Part shown: in pieces, positions 1 through 10,729 of the stretch
Numbering within the stretch: the stretch's first letter is position 1
Layout: each line of letters begins with the position of its first letter
Assembly: GCA_036937835.1 (NCBI GenBank)
Contig: CM072863.1
Span: 26,558,501 to 26,622,500, forward strand
Length of the DNA stretch: 64,000 bases
Source: Pampus argenteus
Lineage: Eukaryota; Chordata; Actinopteri; Scombriformes; Stromateidae
Direction of reading: 5' to 3'
Program-made: the position numbers and the translations under genes
The notes under the pieces: generated by a model
What the model was told of the DNA's origin: nothing
Seen by the model: only the letters and a program-made list of their open reading frames with translations
Databases searched by the model: none

Positions 1-106
1 AAAAGTATATCCAAAAAGTAAAAAAAAAACACTGTTCAAACTTTATACTGCACGTCACACTCCTGACTCCTCTCCTTATTCTGAAAGAAAAAAACAACAG
101 AAAGAC

Positions 107-112
107 AATAAA
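107..112 (+). promoter_or_regulatory. AATAAA hexamer with GT-rich downstream stretch (example)
   Basis: Nearly every A and B monomer has AATAAA in GACAATAAAGATCAGTG. In class A it is followed by GTGTTTTGTT, resembling a vertebrate cleavage/polyadenylation context. A monomers at about 2643, 9675, 11822 and 23815 have lost it to AATAAT. In such A-rich DNA the hexamer may be incidental. Confidence 0.2.
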
Positions 113-539
113 GATCAGTGTTTTGTTATCAATTGAAGTCTGATCAGTGCATGAAGTCAAAAAAAAAGTGTCTGAATTTAAAATGAGTGTCCAACTTCCC
201 ATTGTCTCCAGTCCTCTGTTGTCTCTGCAAAACTAAAGGAAGACAAGAGGAAACAAATTCACAAAGTTACACTCATGCAGTTAAAGTCGTATAAAAATAA
301 GATTAAAATGACAGTGATCAAACTCTAATTAAAATTACAAAAATACAGAAATTAAAAGTATTTCCAAAAAGTACAAAAAAAAACACTGTTCAAACTTTAT
401 ATTGCACGTCACACTCCTGACTCCTCTCATTATTCTGAAAGAAAAAAAACTAAACAGAAAGACAATAAAGATCAGTGTTCAAAAACCAGATCAAGACACA
501 ATTGTCATCAGATGAAATATGAGCATACGTTTACTGTAC

Positions 540-600
540 CTGAATTTAAAATGAGTGTCCAACTTCTCATTGTCTCCAGTCCTCTGTTGTCTCTACAAAA
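540..600 (-). other. Exon-like island on the minus strand of class B monomers (example)
   Basis: Read on the minus strand, a pyrimidine-rich tract (CTCTTGTCTTCCTTTAG) ends at 601. It is followed by 61 bases ending CAG and then GTACAG at 534-539, a weak donor-like sequence. A second acceptor-like TTTTGTAG would give a 53-base island (540-592). One frame is open across the island. Neither length is a multiple of three, so joining tandem islands would shift frame. Class A and C monomers lack GT at the donor position. This may be a decayed exon or chance; no splicing evidence exists. Confidence 0.15.
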
Positions 601-1356
601 CTAAAGGAAGACAAGAGAAAACAATTTCACAAAGTTACACTCATGCAGTTAAAGTCGTATAAAAATAAGATTAAAATGGCAGTGATCAAACTCTAATTAA
701 AATTACAAAAATACAGAAATTAAAAGTATTTCCAAAAAGTAAAAAAAAAAACAGTTCAAACTTTATACTGCACGCTACACTCCTGACTCCTCTCCTTATT
801 CTGAAAGAAAAAAACAACAGAAAGACAATAAAGATCAGTGTTCAAAGTGTTCAAAAACCAGATCAAGACATAAATGTCATCAGATGAAATATGAGCATAT
901 CATAAGTTTACTGTACGTGAATTTAAAATGACTGATCAAAGTTATTACTGTCTCCAGTCCTCTGATCTCTCTACAAAACTATATGAAGATGAGAACAAAC
1001 AGTGGTTAAACATGTTACAACAGTTGAAAGATTCATCATCACATGAATTAGGATGAAAATGTCAAATCGTATTGATAAACATTAAATTTTAAATTTCATA
1101 TTTCCTCTCAACATTTCTCCTCTTCTTTCATAAAAAGAAATAAATATTATATTGAAATAAAAAAGAGAAAAAGTTAAAATTTTAAAAGTTCATAGCCAAA
1201 TACTTCAGTGGTTACTTGTCAGTCTGTCCTTAATATTAGCTTAAAGTTAAATATATTGTACACGTTGAAAAGAAAACAATTATCTTTGAATTTCAACTAG
1301 AATACATTGCAAATAAAATAAAAAACACCAGGCTACTTATAAATATAACAAATTAT

Positions 1357-1390
1357 TATATGTATATATATATATATATATATGTATACA
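1357..1390. repeat. (TA)n microsatellite in D1
   Basis: An alternating TA run is bounded by ATTATATG on the left and ATGTATACAT on the right. It has the same length as the run in D3, which fits the other evidence that D1 and D3 are recent duplicates. Confidence 0.95.
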
Positions 1391-1469
1391 TTTCACAACT
1401 CTCTTCACCTTTGGTTGCAAATCAAAGTATAACTTAAATTCAGAAATTTTCCTACATCAGAAAAATGTG

Positions 1470-1486
1470 AAACTTACTGTAAGTTT
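1470..1486. other. 17-bp perfect palindrome in D (example)
   Basis: AAACTTAC and GTAAGTTT flank a single T. The motif is present in all D copies, directly before a T-tract and TTTGCGTAG. On the minus strand it presents GTAAGT, a consensus splice-donor hexamer. The function is unknown. Confidence 0.4.
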
Positions 1487-1830
1487 TTTTTTGTTTGCGT
1501 AGAGACGTATGATCTTGTCATATTGTGCTCAGTCCAGTTTCTGGTTGAAATGTGTTTCTCTCACATCATGCTGTGTGTCTGTTCCTCTCCAAACACTGAA
1601 AAGACAGGAGTTCTGTGTGCAAATGTTCTGTTATCTGTTATTACTTGGATTCTAGAACATCCTTACGATGCAACAAAAGAAATAAGTTTGGACTTTACAG
1701 TCCCAGTGAAATATATGATTCACACAATACACAGTCAAACCAGAAGATAAATGTTTATGAAGCATTCACTCAGCAATTCGTTCTTATTCATTGATTCATT
1801 ATAATAAAATTATGAAAGAAAACTGTACAA

Positions 1831-3970
1831 GAGGAAACAAATTTACAAAGTTACACTCATGCAGTTAAAGTCGCATAAAAATAAGTGATCAAACTCTAAT
1901 TAAAATTACAAAAATACAGAAATTAAACGTATATCCCAAAGAAAAAAACACTGTTCAAACTTTATACTGCACGTCACACTCCTGACTCCTCTCCTTATTC
2001 TGAAAGAAAAAAACAACAGAAAGACAATAAAGATCAGTGTTTTGTTATCAATTGAAGTCTGATCAGTGCATGAAGTCAAAGAAAAGTGTCTGAATTTAAA
2101 ATTAGTGTCCAACTTCTCATTGTCTCCAGTCCTCTGTTGTCTCTACAAAACTAAAGGAAGACGAGAAAACAAATTCACAAAGTTACACTCATGCATTTAA
2201 AGTCGTATAAAAATAAGATTAAAATGGGAGTGATCAAACTCTAATTAAAATTACAAAAATACAGAAATTAAAAGTATTTCCAAAAAAGTAAAAAAAAAAC
2301 AAAACATTATTCAAACTTTATACTGCACGTCACACTCCTGACTCCTCTCATTATTCTGAAAGAAAAAAAACTATTCAGAAAGACAATAAAGTTCAGTGTT
2401 CAAAAACCAGATCAAGACACAAATGTCATCAGATGAAATATGAGCATACGTTTACTGTACCTGAATTTAAAATGAGTGTCCAACTTCTCATTGTCTCCAG
2501 TCCTCTGTTGTCTCTACAAAACTAAAGGAAGACAAGAGGAAATAAATTCACAAAGTTACACTCATGCAGTTAAAGTCGTATAAAAATAAGATTAAAATGA
2601 CAGTGATCAAACTCTAATTAAAATTACAAAAATACAGAAATTAAAAGTATTTCCAAAAAGTAAAAAAAAAAACAGTTCAAACTTTATACTGCACGCTACA
2701 CTCCTGACTCCTCTCCTTATTCTGAAAGAAAAAAACAACAGAAAGACAATAATGATCAGTGTTTTGTTATCAATTGAAGTCTAAACAGTGCATGAAGTCA
2801 AAGAAAAGTGTCTGAATTTAAAATTAGTGTCGAACTTCTCATTGTCTCCAGTCCTCTGTTGTCTCTACAAAACTAAAGGAAGACAAGAGGAAATAAATTC
2901 ACAAAGTTACACTCATGCAGTTAAAGTCGTATAAAAATAAGATTAAAATGACAGTGATCAAACTCTAATTAAAATTACAAAAATACAGAAATTAAAAGTA
3001 TATCCAAAAAGTAAAAAAAAAACACTGTTCAAACTTTATACTGCACGTCACACTCCTGACTCCTCTCCTTATTCTGAAAGAAAAAAACAACAGAAAGACA
3101 ATAAAGATCAGTGTTTTGTTATCAATTGAAGTCTGATCAGTGCATGAAGTCAAAAAAAAGTGTCTGAATTTAAAATGAGTGTCCAACTTCCCATTGTCTC
3201 CAGTCCTCTGTTGTCTCTACAAAACTAAAGGAAGACAAGAGGAAACAAATTCACAAAGTTACACTCATGCAGTTAAAGTCGTATAAAAATAAGATTAAAA
3301 TGACAGTGATCAAACTCTAATTAAAATTACAAAAATACAGAAATTAAAAGTATATCCAAAAAGTAAAAAAAAAACACTGTTCAAACTTTATACTGCACGT
3401 CACACTCCTGACTCCTCTCATTATTCTGAAAGAAAAAAAACTAAACAGAAAGACAATAAAGATCAGTGTTCAAAAACCAGATCAAGACACAATTGTCATC
3501 AGATGAAATATGAGCATACGTTTACTTTACCTGAATTTAAAATGAGTGTCCAACTTCTCATTGTCTCCAGTCCTCTGTTGTCTCTACAAAACTAAAGGAA
3601 GACGAGAAAACAAATTCACAAAGTTACACTCATGCAGTTAAAGTCGTATAAAAATAAGATTAAAATGGCAGTGATCAAACTCTAATTAAAATTACAAAAA
3701 TACAGAAATTAAAAGTATTTCCAAAAAGTAAAAAAAAAAAACAGTTCAAACTTTATACTGCACGCTACACTCCTGACTCCTCTCCTTATTCTGAAAGAAA
3801 AAAACAACAGAAAGACAATAAAGATCAGTGTTCAAAGTGTTCAAAAACCAGATCAAGACATAAATGTCATCAGATGAAATATGAGCATATCATAAGTTTA
3901 CTGTACGTGAATTTAAAATGACTGATCAAAGTTATTACTGTCTCCAGTCCTCTGATCTCTCTACAAAACT
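1831..3970 (+). repeat. Array segment 2: A, B, A, A, B, then B-prime front of D2
   Basis: After the tail rejoining D1, class A covers 1925-2269, B covers 2270-2642, A covers 2643-2993, A covers 2994-3345 and B covers 3346-3710. A B-prime-type monomer then runs into D2. Monomers directly after D use the variant AAACGTATATCCC at their start, and this holds after every D copy. The A monomer at 2643 carries AATAAT in place of AATAAA and GTCGAAC in place of GTCCAAC. These linked markers recur in several other A monomers and identify a sub-lineage. Confidence 0.9.
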
Positions 3971-4820
3971 ATATGAAGATGAGAACAAACAGTGTTTAAA
4001 CATGTTACAACAGTTGAAAGATTCATCATCACATGAATTAGGATGAAAATGTCAAATCGTATTGATAAACATTAAATTTTAAATTTCATACTTCCTCTCA
4101 ACATTTCTCCTCTTCTTTCATAAAAAGAAATAAATATTATATTGAAATAAAAAAGAGAAAAAGTTAAAATTTTAAAAGTTCATAGCCAAATACTTCAGTG
4201 GTTAATTGTCAGTCTGTCCTTAATATTGGCTTAAAGTTAAATATATTGTACACGTTGAAAAGAAAACAATTATCTTTGAATTTCAACTAGAATACATTGC
4301 AAATAAAATAAAAAACACCAGGCTACTTATAAATATAACAAATTATTATATGTATATATATATATATATGTATGTATACATTTCACAACTCTCTTCACCT
4401 TTGGTTGCAAATCAAAGTATAACTTAAATTCAGAAATTTTCCTACATCAGAAAAATGTGAAACTTACTGTAAGTTTTTTTTTGTTTGCGTAGAGACGTAT
4501 GATCTTGTCATATTGTGCTCAGTCCAGTTTCTGGTTGAAATGTGTTTCTCTCACATCATGCTGTGTGTCTGTTCCTCTCCAAACACTGAAAAGACAGGAG
4601 TTCTGTGTGCAAATGTTCTGTTATCTGTTATTACTTGGATTCTAGAACATCCTTACGATGCAACAAAAGAAATAAGTTTGGACTTTACAGTCCCAGTGAA
4701 ATATATGATTCACACAATACACAGTCAAACCAGAAGATAAATGTTTATGAAGCATTCACTCAGCAATTCGTTCTTATTCATTGATTCATTATAATAAAAT
4801 TATGAAAGAAAACTGTACAA
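3971..4820 (+). repeat. D segment copy 2
   Basis: The architecture matches D1. Small differences are CATACTTCC for CATATTTCC near 4090, AGTGTTTAAAC for AGTGGTTAAAC near 3993, and GGTTAATTG for GGTTACTTG near 4200. The plus-strand open frame (ATG at 4540, stop ending at 4740) is intact and appears identical to D1. D2 is therefore distinct from the D1/D3 pair although it lies between them. Confidence 0.85.
4347..4380. repeat. (TA)n microsatellite in D2
   Basis: An alternating TA run ending TATGTATGTATACAT. The additional TATG step at the 3' end separates it from D1 and D3 and is shared with D4-D8. Confidence 0.95.
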
Positions 4821-5258
4821 GAGGAAACAAATTTACAAAGTTACACTCATGCAGTTAAAGTCGCATAAAAATAAGTGATCAAACTCTAATTAAAATTACA
4901 AAAATACAGAAATTAAACGTATATCCCAAAAAAAAAACACTGTTCAAACTTTATACTGCACGTCACACTCCTGACTCCTCTCCTTATTCTGAAAGAAAAA
5001 AACAACAGAAAGACAATAAAGATCAGTGTTTTGTTATCAATTGAAGTCTGATCAGTGCATGAAGTCAAAAAAAAGTGTCTGAATTTAAAATTAGTGTCCA
5101 ACTTCTCATTGTCTCCAGTCCTCTGTTGTCTCTACAAAACTAAAGGAAGACGAGAAAACAAATTCACAAAGTTACACTCATGCAGTTAAAGTCGTATAAA
5201 AATAAGATTAAAATGGGAGTGATCAAACTCTAATTAAAATTACAAAAATACAGAAATT

Positions 5259-5644
5259 AAAAGTATTTCCAAAAAAGTAAAAAAAAAAAAAAACATTATT
5301 TAAACTTTATACTGCACGTCACACTCCTGACTCCTCTCATTATTCTGAAAGAAAAAAAATAAACAGAAAGACAATAAAGATCAGTGTTCAAAGTGTTCAA
5401 AAACCAGATCAAGACACAAATGTCATCAGATGAAATATGAGCATATCATAAGTTTACTGTACCTGAATTTAAAATGAGTGTCCAACTTTTCATTGTCTCC
5501 AGTCCTCTGATCTCTCTACAAAACTAAATGAAGACAAGAGAAAACAAATTCACAAAGTTACACTCATGCAGTTAAAGTCGTATAAAAATAAGATTAAAAT
5601 GGCAATGATCAAACTCTAAATAAAATTACAAAAATACAGAAATT
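5259..5644 (+). repeat. B-prime monomer (copy 1), paired with C
   Basis: This is the longer middle variant, with TTCAAAGTGTTCAAAAACC, AGCATATCATAAG, an AACTTTTCATTG change, and CTGATCTCTC in place of CTGTTGTCTC. A class C monomer follows immediately. The same B-prime markers occur on the left side of every D segment, so this class is the closest relative of the D-bearing monomer. Confidence 0.9.
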
Positions 5645-5940
5645 AAAAGTATTTCCAAAAAGTAAAGAAAAAAAATTGTTCAAACTTTATACTGCAAACA
5701 GATGACCAATTTGTTATCAAATGAAATCTGATCAGTGCATGAAGTCAAAGAAAAGTGTCTCTGAATTTAAAATGAGTGTCCAACTTCTCATTGTCTCCAG
5801 TCCTCTGACCTCTCTACAAAACTAAATGAAGACAAAAGGAAACAAATTCACAGTTACACTCATGCAGTTAAAGTCGCGAAAAAATAAGATTAAAATGACA
5901 GTGATTAAACTCTAATTAAAATTACAAAAATACAGAAATT
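5645..5940 (+). repeat. Short class C monomer (copy 1)
   Basis: This is a 296-bp monomer. After TATACTGC it reads AAACAGATGACCAATTTG, GAACAG in other copies, and lacks the roughly 70-bp pyrimidine/A-rich block present in A and B. It also has GTGTCTCTGAATTT and CTGACCTCTC. Its middle, TTGTTATCAAATGAAATCTG, closely resembles the class A middle. Confidence 0.9.
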
Positions 5941-8012
5941 AAAAGTATTTCCAAAAAAAGTAAAAAAAAAAAACATTATTCAAACTTTATACTGCACGTC
6001 ACACTCCTGACTCCTCTCATTATTCTGAAAGAAAACAAATAAACAGAAAGACAATAAAGATCAGTGTTCAAAAACCAGATCAAGACACAATTGTCATCAG
6101 ATGAAATATGAGCATACGTTTACTGTACCTGAATTTAAAATGAGTGTCCAACTTCTCATTGTCTCCAGTCCTCTGTTGTCTCTACAAAACTAAAGGAAGA
6201 CAAGAGAAAACAATTTCACAAAGTTACACTCATGCAGTTAAAGTCGTATAAAAATAAGATTAAAATGGCAGTGATCAAACTCTAATTAAAATTACAAAAA
6301 TACAGAAATTAAAAGTATTTCCAAAAAGTAAAAAAAAAAAAAACATTATTCAAACTTTATACTGCACGCTACACTCCTGACTCCTACACTCCTGACTCCT
6401 CTCCTTATTCTGAAAGAAAAAAACAACAGTAAGACAATAAAGATCAGTGTTTTGTTATCAATTGAAGTCTAAACAGTGCATGAAGTCAAAAAAAGTGTCT
6501 GAATTTAAAATTAGTGTCCAACTTCTCATTGTCTCCAGTCCTCTGTTGTCTCTACAAAACTAAAGGAAGACAAGAGGAAATAAATTCACAAAGTTACACT
6601 CATGCAGTTAAAGTCGTATAAAAATAAGATTAAAATGACAGTGATCAAACTCTAATTAAAATTACAAAAATACAGAAATTAAAAGTATATCCAAAAAGTA
6701 AAAAAAAAACACTGTTCAAACTTTATACTGCACGTCACACTCCTGACTCCTCTCCTTATTCTGAAAGAAAAAAACAACAGTAAGACAATAAAGATCAGTG
6801 TTTTGTTATCAATTGAAGTCTAAACAGTGCATGAAGTCAAAGAAAAGTGTCTGAATTTAAAATTAGTGTCGAACTTCTCATTGTCTCCAGTCCTCTGTTG
6901 TCTCTACAAAACTAAAGGAAGACAAGAGGAAATAAATTCACAAAGTTACACTCATGCAGTTAAAGTCATATAAAAATAAGATTAAAATGACAGTGATCAA
7001 ACTCTAATTAAAATTACATAAATACAGAAATTAAAAGTATATCCAAAAAGTAAAAAAAAAACACTGTTCAAACTTTATACTGCACGTCACACTCCTGACT
7101 CCTCTCCTTATTCTGAAAGAAAAAAACAACAGAAAGACAATAAAGATCAGTGTTTTGTTATCAATTGAAGTCTGATCAGTGCATGAAGTCAAAAAAAAAG
7201 TGTCTGAATTTAAAATGAGTGTCCAACTTCCCATTGTCTCCAGTCCTCTGTTGTCTCTGCAAAACTAAAGGAAGACAAGAGGAAACAAATTCACAAAGTT
7301 ACACTCATGCAGTTAAAGTCGTATAAAAATAAGATTAAAATGACAGTGATCAAACTCTAATTAAAATTACAAAAATACAGAAATTAAAAGTATTTCCAAA
7401 AAGTACAAAAAAAAACACTGTTCAAACTTTATATTGCACGTCACACTCCTGACTCCTCTCATTATTCTGAAAGAAAAAAAACTAAACAGAAAGACAATAA
7501 AGATCAGTGTTCAAAAACCAGATCAAGACACAATTGTCATCAGATGAAATATGAGCATACGTTTACTGTACCTGAATTTAAAATGAGTGTCCAACTTCTC
7601 ATTGTCTCCAGTCCTCTGTTGTCTCTACAAAACTAAAGGAAGACAAGAGAAAACAATTTCACAAAGTTACACTCATGCAGTTAAAGTCGTATAAAAATAA
7701 GATTAAAATGGCAGTGATCAAACTCTAATTAAAATTACAAAAATACAGAAATTAAAAGTATTTCCAAAAAGTAAAAAAAAAAACAGTTCAAACTTTATAC
7801 TGCACGCTACACTCCTGACTCCTCTCCTTATTCTGAAAGAAAAAAACAACAGAAAGACAATAAAGATCAGTGTTCAAAGTGTTCAAAAACCAGATCAAGA
7901 CATAAATGTCATCAGATGAAATATGAGCATATCATAAGTTTACTGTACGTGAATTTAAAATGACTGATCAAAGTTATTACTGTCTCCAGTCCTCTGATCT
8001 CTCTACAAAACT

Positions 8013-8862
8013 ATATGAAGATGAGAACAAACAGTGGTTAAACATGTTACAACAGTTGAAAGATTCATCATCACATGAATTAGGATGAAAATGTCAAATC
8101 GTATTGATAAACATTAAATTTTAAATTTCATATTTCCTCTCAACATTTCTCCTCTTCTTTCATAAAAAGAAATAAATATTATATTGAAATAAAAAAGAGA
8201 AAAAGTTAAAATTTTAAAAGTTCATAGCCAAATACTTCAGTGGTTACTTGTCAGTCTGTCCTTAATATTAGCTTAAAGTTAAATATATTGTACACGTTGA
8301 AAAGAAAACAATTATCTTTGAATTTCAACTAGAATACATTGCAAATAAAATAAAAAACACCAGGCTACTTATAAATATAACAAATTATTATATGTATATA
8401 TATATATATATATATGTATACATTTCACAACTCTCTTCACCTTTGGTTGCAAATCAAAGTATAACTTAAATTCAGAAATTTTCCTACATCAGAAAAATGT
8501 GAAACTTACTGTAAGTTTTTTTTTGTTTGCGTAGAGACGTATGATCTTGTCATATTGTGCTCAGTCCAGTTTCTGGTTGAAATGTGTTTCTCTCACATCA
8601 TGCTGTGTGTCTGTTCCTCTCCAAACACTGAAAAGACAGGAGTTCTGTGTGCAAATGTTCTGTTATCTGTTATTACTTGGATTCTAGAACATCCTTACGA
8701 TGCAACAAAAGAAATAAGTTTGGACTTTACAGTCCCAGTGAAATATATGATTCACACAATACACAGTCAAACCAGAAGATAAATGTTTATGAAGCATTCA
8801 CTCAGCAATTCGTTCTTATTCATTGATTCATTATAATAAAATTATGAAAGAAAACTGTACAA
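8013..8862 (+). repeat. D segment copy 3
   Basis: I found no difference from D1, at an offset of exactly 7,032 bp. The open frame (ATG at 8582, stop ending at 8782) is intact. Confidence 0.85.
8389..8422. repeat. (TA)n microsatellite in D3
   Basis: An alternating TA run of the same length and flanks as the one in D1. Confidence 0.95.
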
Positions 8863-10377
8863 GAGGAAACAAATTTACAAAGTTACACTCATGCAGTTAA
8901 AGTCGCATAAAAATAAGTGATCAAACTCTAATTAAAATTACAAAAATACAGAAATTAAACGTATATCCCAAAGAAAAAAACACTGTTCAAACTTTATACT
9001 GCACGTCACACTCCTGACTCCTCTCCTTATTCTGAAAGAAAAAAACAACAGAAAGACAATAAAGATCAGTGTTTTGTTATCAATTGAAGTCTGATCAGTG
9101 CATGAAGTCAAAGAAAAGTGTCTGAATTTAAAATTAGTGTCCAACTTCTCATTGTCTCCAGTCCTCTGTTGTCTCTACAAAACTAAAGGAAGACGAGAAA
9201 ACAAATTCACAAAGTTACACTCATGCATTTAAAGTCGTATAAAAATAAGATTAAAATGGGAGTGATCAAACTCTAATTAAAATTACAAAAATACAGAAAT
9301 TAAAAGTATTTCCAAAAAAGTAAAAAAAAAACAAAACATTATTCAAACTTTATACTGCACGTCACACTCCTGACTCCTCTCATTATTCTGAAAGAAAAAA
9401 AACTATTCAGAAAGACAATAAAGTTCAGTGTTCAAAAACCAGATCAAGACACAAATGTCATCAGATGAAATATGAGCATACGTTTACTGTACCTGAATTT
9501 AAAATGAGTGTCCAACTTCTCATTGTCTCCAGTCCTCTGTTGTCTCTACAAAACTAAAGGAAGACAAGAGGAAATAAATTCACAAAGTTACACTCATGCA
9601 GTTAAAGTCGTATAAAAATAAGATTAAAATGACAGTGATCAAACTCTAATTAAAATTACAAAAATACAGAAATTAAAAGTATTTCCAAAAAGTAAAAAAA
9701 AAAACAGTTCAAACTTTATACTGCACGCTACACTCCTGACTCCTCTCCTTATTCTGAAAGAAAAAAACAACAGAAAGACAATAATGATCAGTGTTTTGTT
9801 ATCAATTGAAGTCTAAACAGTGCATGAAGTCAAAGAAAAGTGTCTGAATTTAAAATTAGTGTCGAACTTCTCATTGTCTCCAGTCCTCTGTTGTCTCTAC
9901 AAAACTAAAGGAAGACAAGAGGAAATAAATTCACAAAGTTACACTCATGCAGTTAAAGTCGTATAAAAATAAGATTAAAATGACAGTGATCAAACTCTAA
10001 TTAAAATTACAAAAATACAGAAATTAAAAGTATATCCAAAAAGTAAAAAAAAAACACTGTTCAAACTTTATACTGCACGTCACACTCCTGACTCCTCTCC
10101 TTATTCTGAAAGAAAAAAACAACAGAAAGACAATAAAGATCAGTGTTTTGTTATCAATTGAAGTCTGATCAGTGCATGAAGTCAAAAAAAAGTGTCTGAA
10201 TTTAAAATGAGTGTCCAACTTCCCATTGTCTCCAGTCCTCTGTTGTCTCTACAAAACTAAAGGAAGACAAGAGAAAACAAATTCACAAAGTTACACTCAT
10301 GCAGTTAAAGTCGTATAAAAATAAGATTAAAATGACAGTGATCAAACTCTAATTAAAATTACAAAAATACAGAAATT

Positions 10378-10729
10378 AAAAGTATTTCCAAAAAGTACAA
10401 AAAAAACACTGTTCAAACTTTATATTGCACGTCACACTCCTGACTCCTCTCATTATTCTGAAAGAAAAAAAACTAAACAGAAAGACAATAAAGATCAGTG
10501 TTTTGTTATCAATTGAAGTCTGATCAGTGCATGAAGTCGAAAAAAAGTGTCTGAATTTAAAATGAGTGTCCAACTTCCCATTGTCTCCAGTCCTCTGTTG
10601 TCTCTACAAAACTAAAGGAAGACAAGAGAAAACAAATTCACAAAGTTACACTCATGCAGTTAAAGTCGTATAAAAATAAGATTAAAATGACAGTGATCAA
10701 ACTCTAATTAAAATTACAAAAATACAGAA
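10378..10729 (+). repeat. Hybrid A-star monomer (B front, A back), first example
   Basis: The front half has the B signature: TATATTGCACG, CTCTCATTATTCTG and AAACTAAACAG. After GACAATAAAGATCAGTG it switches to the A signature TTTTGTTATCAATTGAAGTC. The junction falls in a stretch identical in A and B, as expected for homologous exchange between monomers. Similar hybrids start near 12173, 12528, 16111, 22339 and 24504. Confidence 0.8.

Larger units (their letters stand above)
1..980 (+). repeat. Array segment 1: monomers A, B, then B-prime front leading into D1
   Basis: The window opens at a monomer boundary. A class A monomer covers 1-353 and a class B monomer covers 354-721. A B-prime-type monomer from 722 is interrupted by D1 at about 981. 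The first monomer carries a rare TCTCTGCAA variant near 226 and a nine-base A-tract near 160. Both recur exactly 7,032 bp downstream. Nothing else is visible in this stretch. Confidence 0.9.
981..1830 (+). repeat. D segment copy 1 (long non-monomeric insert)
   Basis: This is about 850 bp that does not follow the monomer. Its left edge continues from a diverged B-prime monomer (ATATGAAGATGAG and following). It rejoins the monomer in register at GAGGAAACAAATTTACAAAG. Inside, in order, are a diverged monomer tail, an A+T-rich stretch, a (TA)n tract, a 17-bp perfect palindrome at 1470-1486 followed by a T-tract and TTTGCGTAG, and an open plus-strand frame. The first ATG of that frame is at 1550 and its stop ends at 1750, giving 66 codons with several Cys and hydrophobic residues. 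I recognise no protein family in it. D could be original flanking sequence amplified together with the monomers. No terminal inverted repeats or clear target-site duplication mark it as a transposon. Confidence 0.85.
1..3241 (+). repeat. 7,032-bp-offset duplicated block, copy 1
   Basis: Every marker I compared between this block and 7033-10273 agrees. These include the rare TCTCTGCAA, the nine-base A-tract near 160, GTACAAAAAAAAACACTG near 371, the TTAATATTAGC variant, ATGCATTTAAAG near 2191, AACTATTCAG and AAAGTTCAGTG near 2385-2398, and an identical (TA)n length in D. The match ends at 3242 versus 10274 (GAGG versus GAGA) and the following monomers differ in class. The spacing implies a large tandem duplication or unequal exchange. 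Confidence 0.85.
4821..8012 (+). repeat. Array segment 3: A, B-prime, C, B, A, A, then start of the 7,032-bp copy
   Basis: After D2 the order is A (4915-5258), B-prime (5259-5644), C (5645-5940), B (5941-6310), A (6311-6680) and A (6681-7032). From 7033 the sequence repeats positions 1 onward and leads into D3. The A monomer at 6311 has a private 15-bp tandem duplication of ACACTCCTGACTCCT at 6371-6400. Confidence 0.9.
7033..10273 (+). repeat. 7,032-bp-offset duplicated block, copy 2 (contains D3)
   Basis: This is the second copy of positions 1-3241, including D3 and the following A, B, A, A monomers. The (TA)n tract has not changed length, although such tracts mutate quickly. That suggests the duplication is recent, or that the assembly has placed one sequence twice. 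The two explanations cannot be separated from this sequence. Confidence 0.85.

Noticed and set aside
1..360. Monomer as an internal dimer of two ~180-bp halves
   Set aside because: There is a weak likeness between CCTCTCATTATTCTGAAAG and CCTCTGTTGTCTCTACAAAA and the A/G-rich stretches that follow. It is too low to distinguish from shared base composition.
981..1830. D as a DNA transposon or retroelement
   Set aside because: I see no terminal inverted repeats, no clear target-site duplication, no reverse transcriptase or transposase, and no poly(A)-tailed 3' end. It always sits in the same monomer register.
1906..2112. Open frames of about 62-76 codons on the minus strand in most A monomers, hydrophobic and Phe-rich
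   Set aside because: They mostly begin at TTG and not ATG, vary at their ends with A-tract length, and lie wholly within the satellite monomer. They are conserved only because the monomer is copied.
7031..7234. Minus-strand open frame with an ATG start (class A monomers with CTTCCCATTG)
   Set aside because: The ATG arises from the single CTTCTCAT to CTTCCCAT variant. The rest is the same satellite frame, with no recognised domain.
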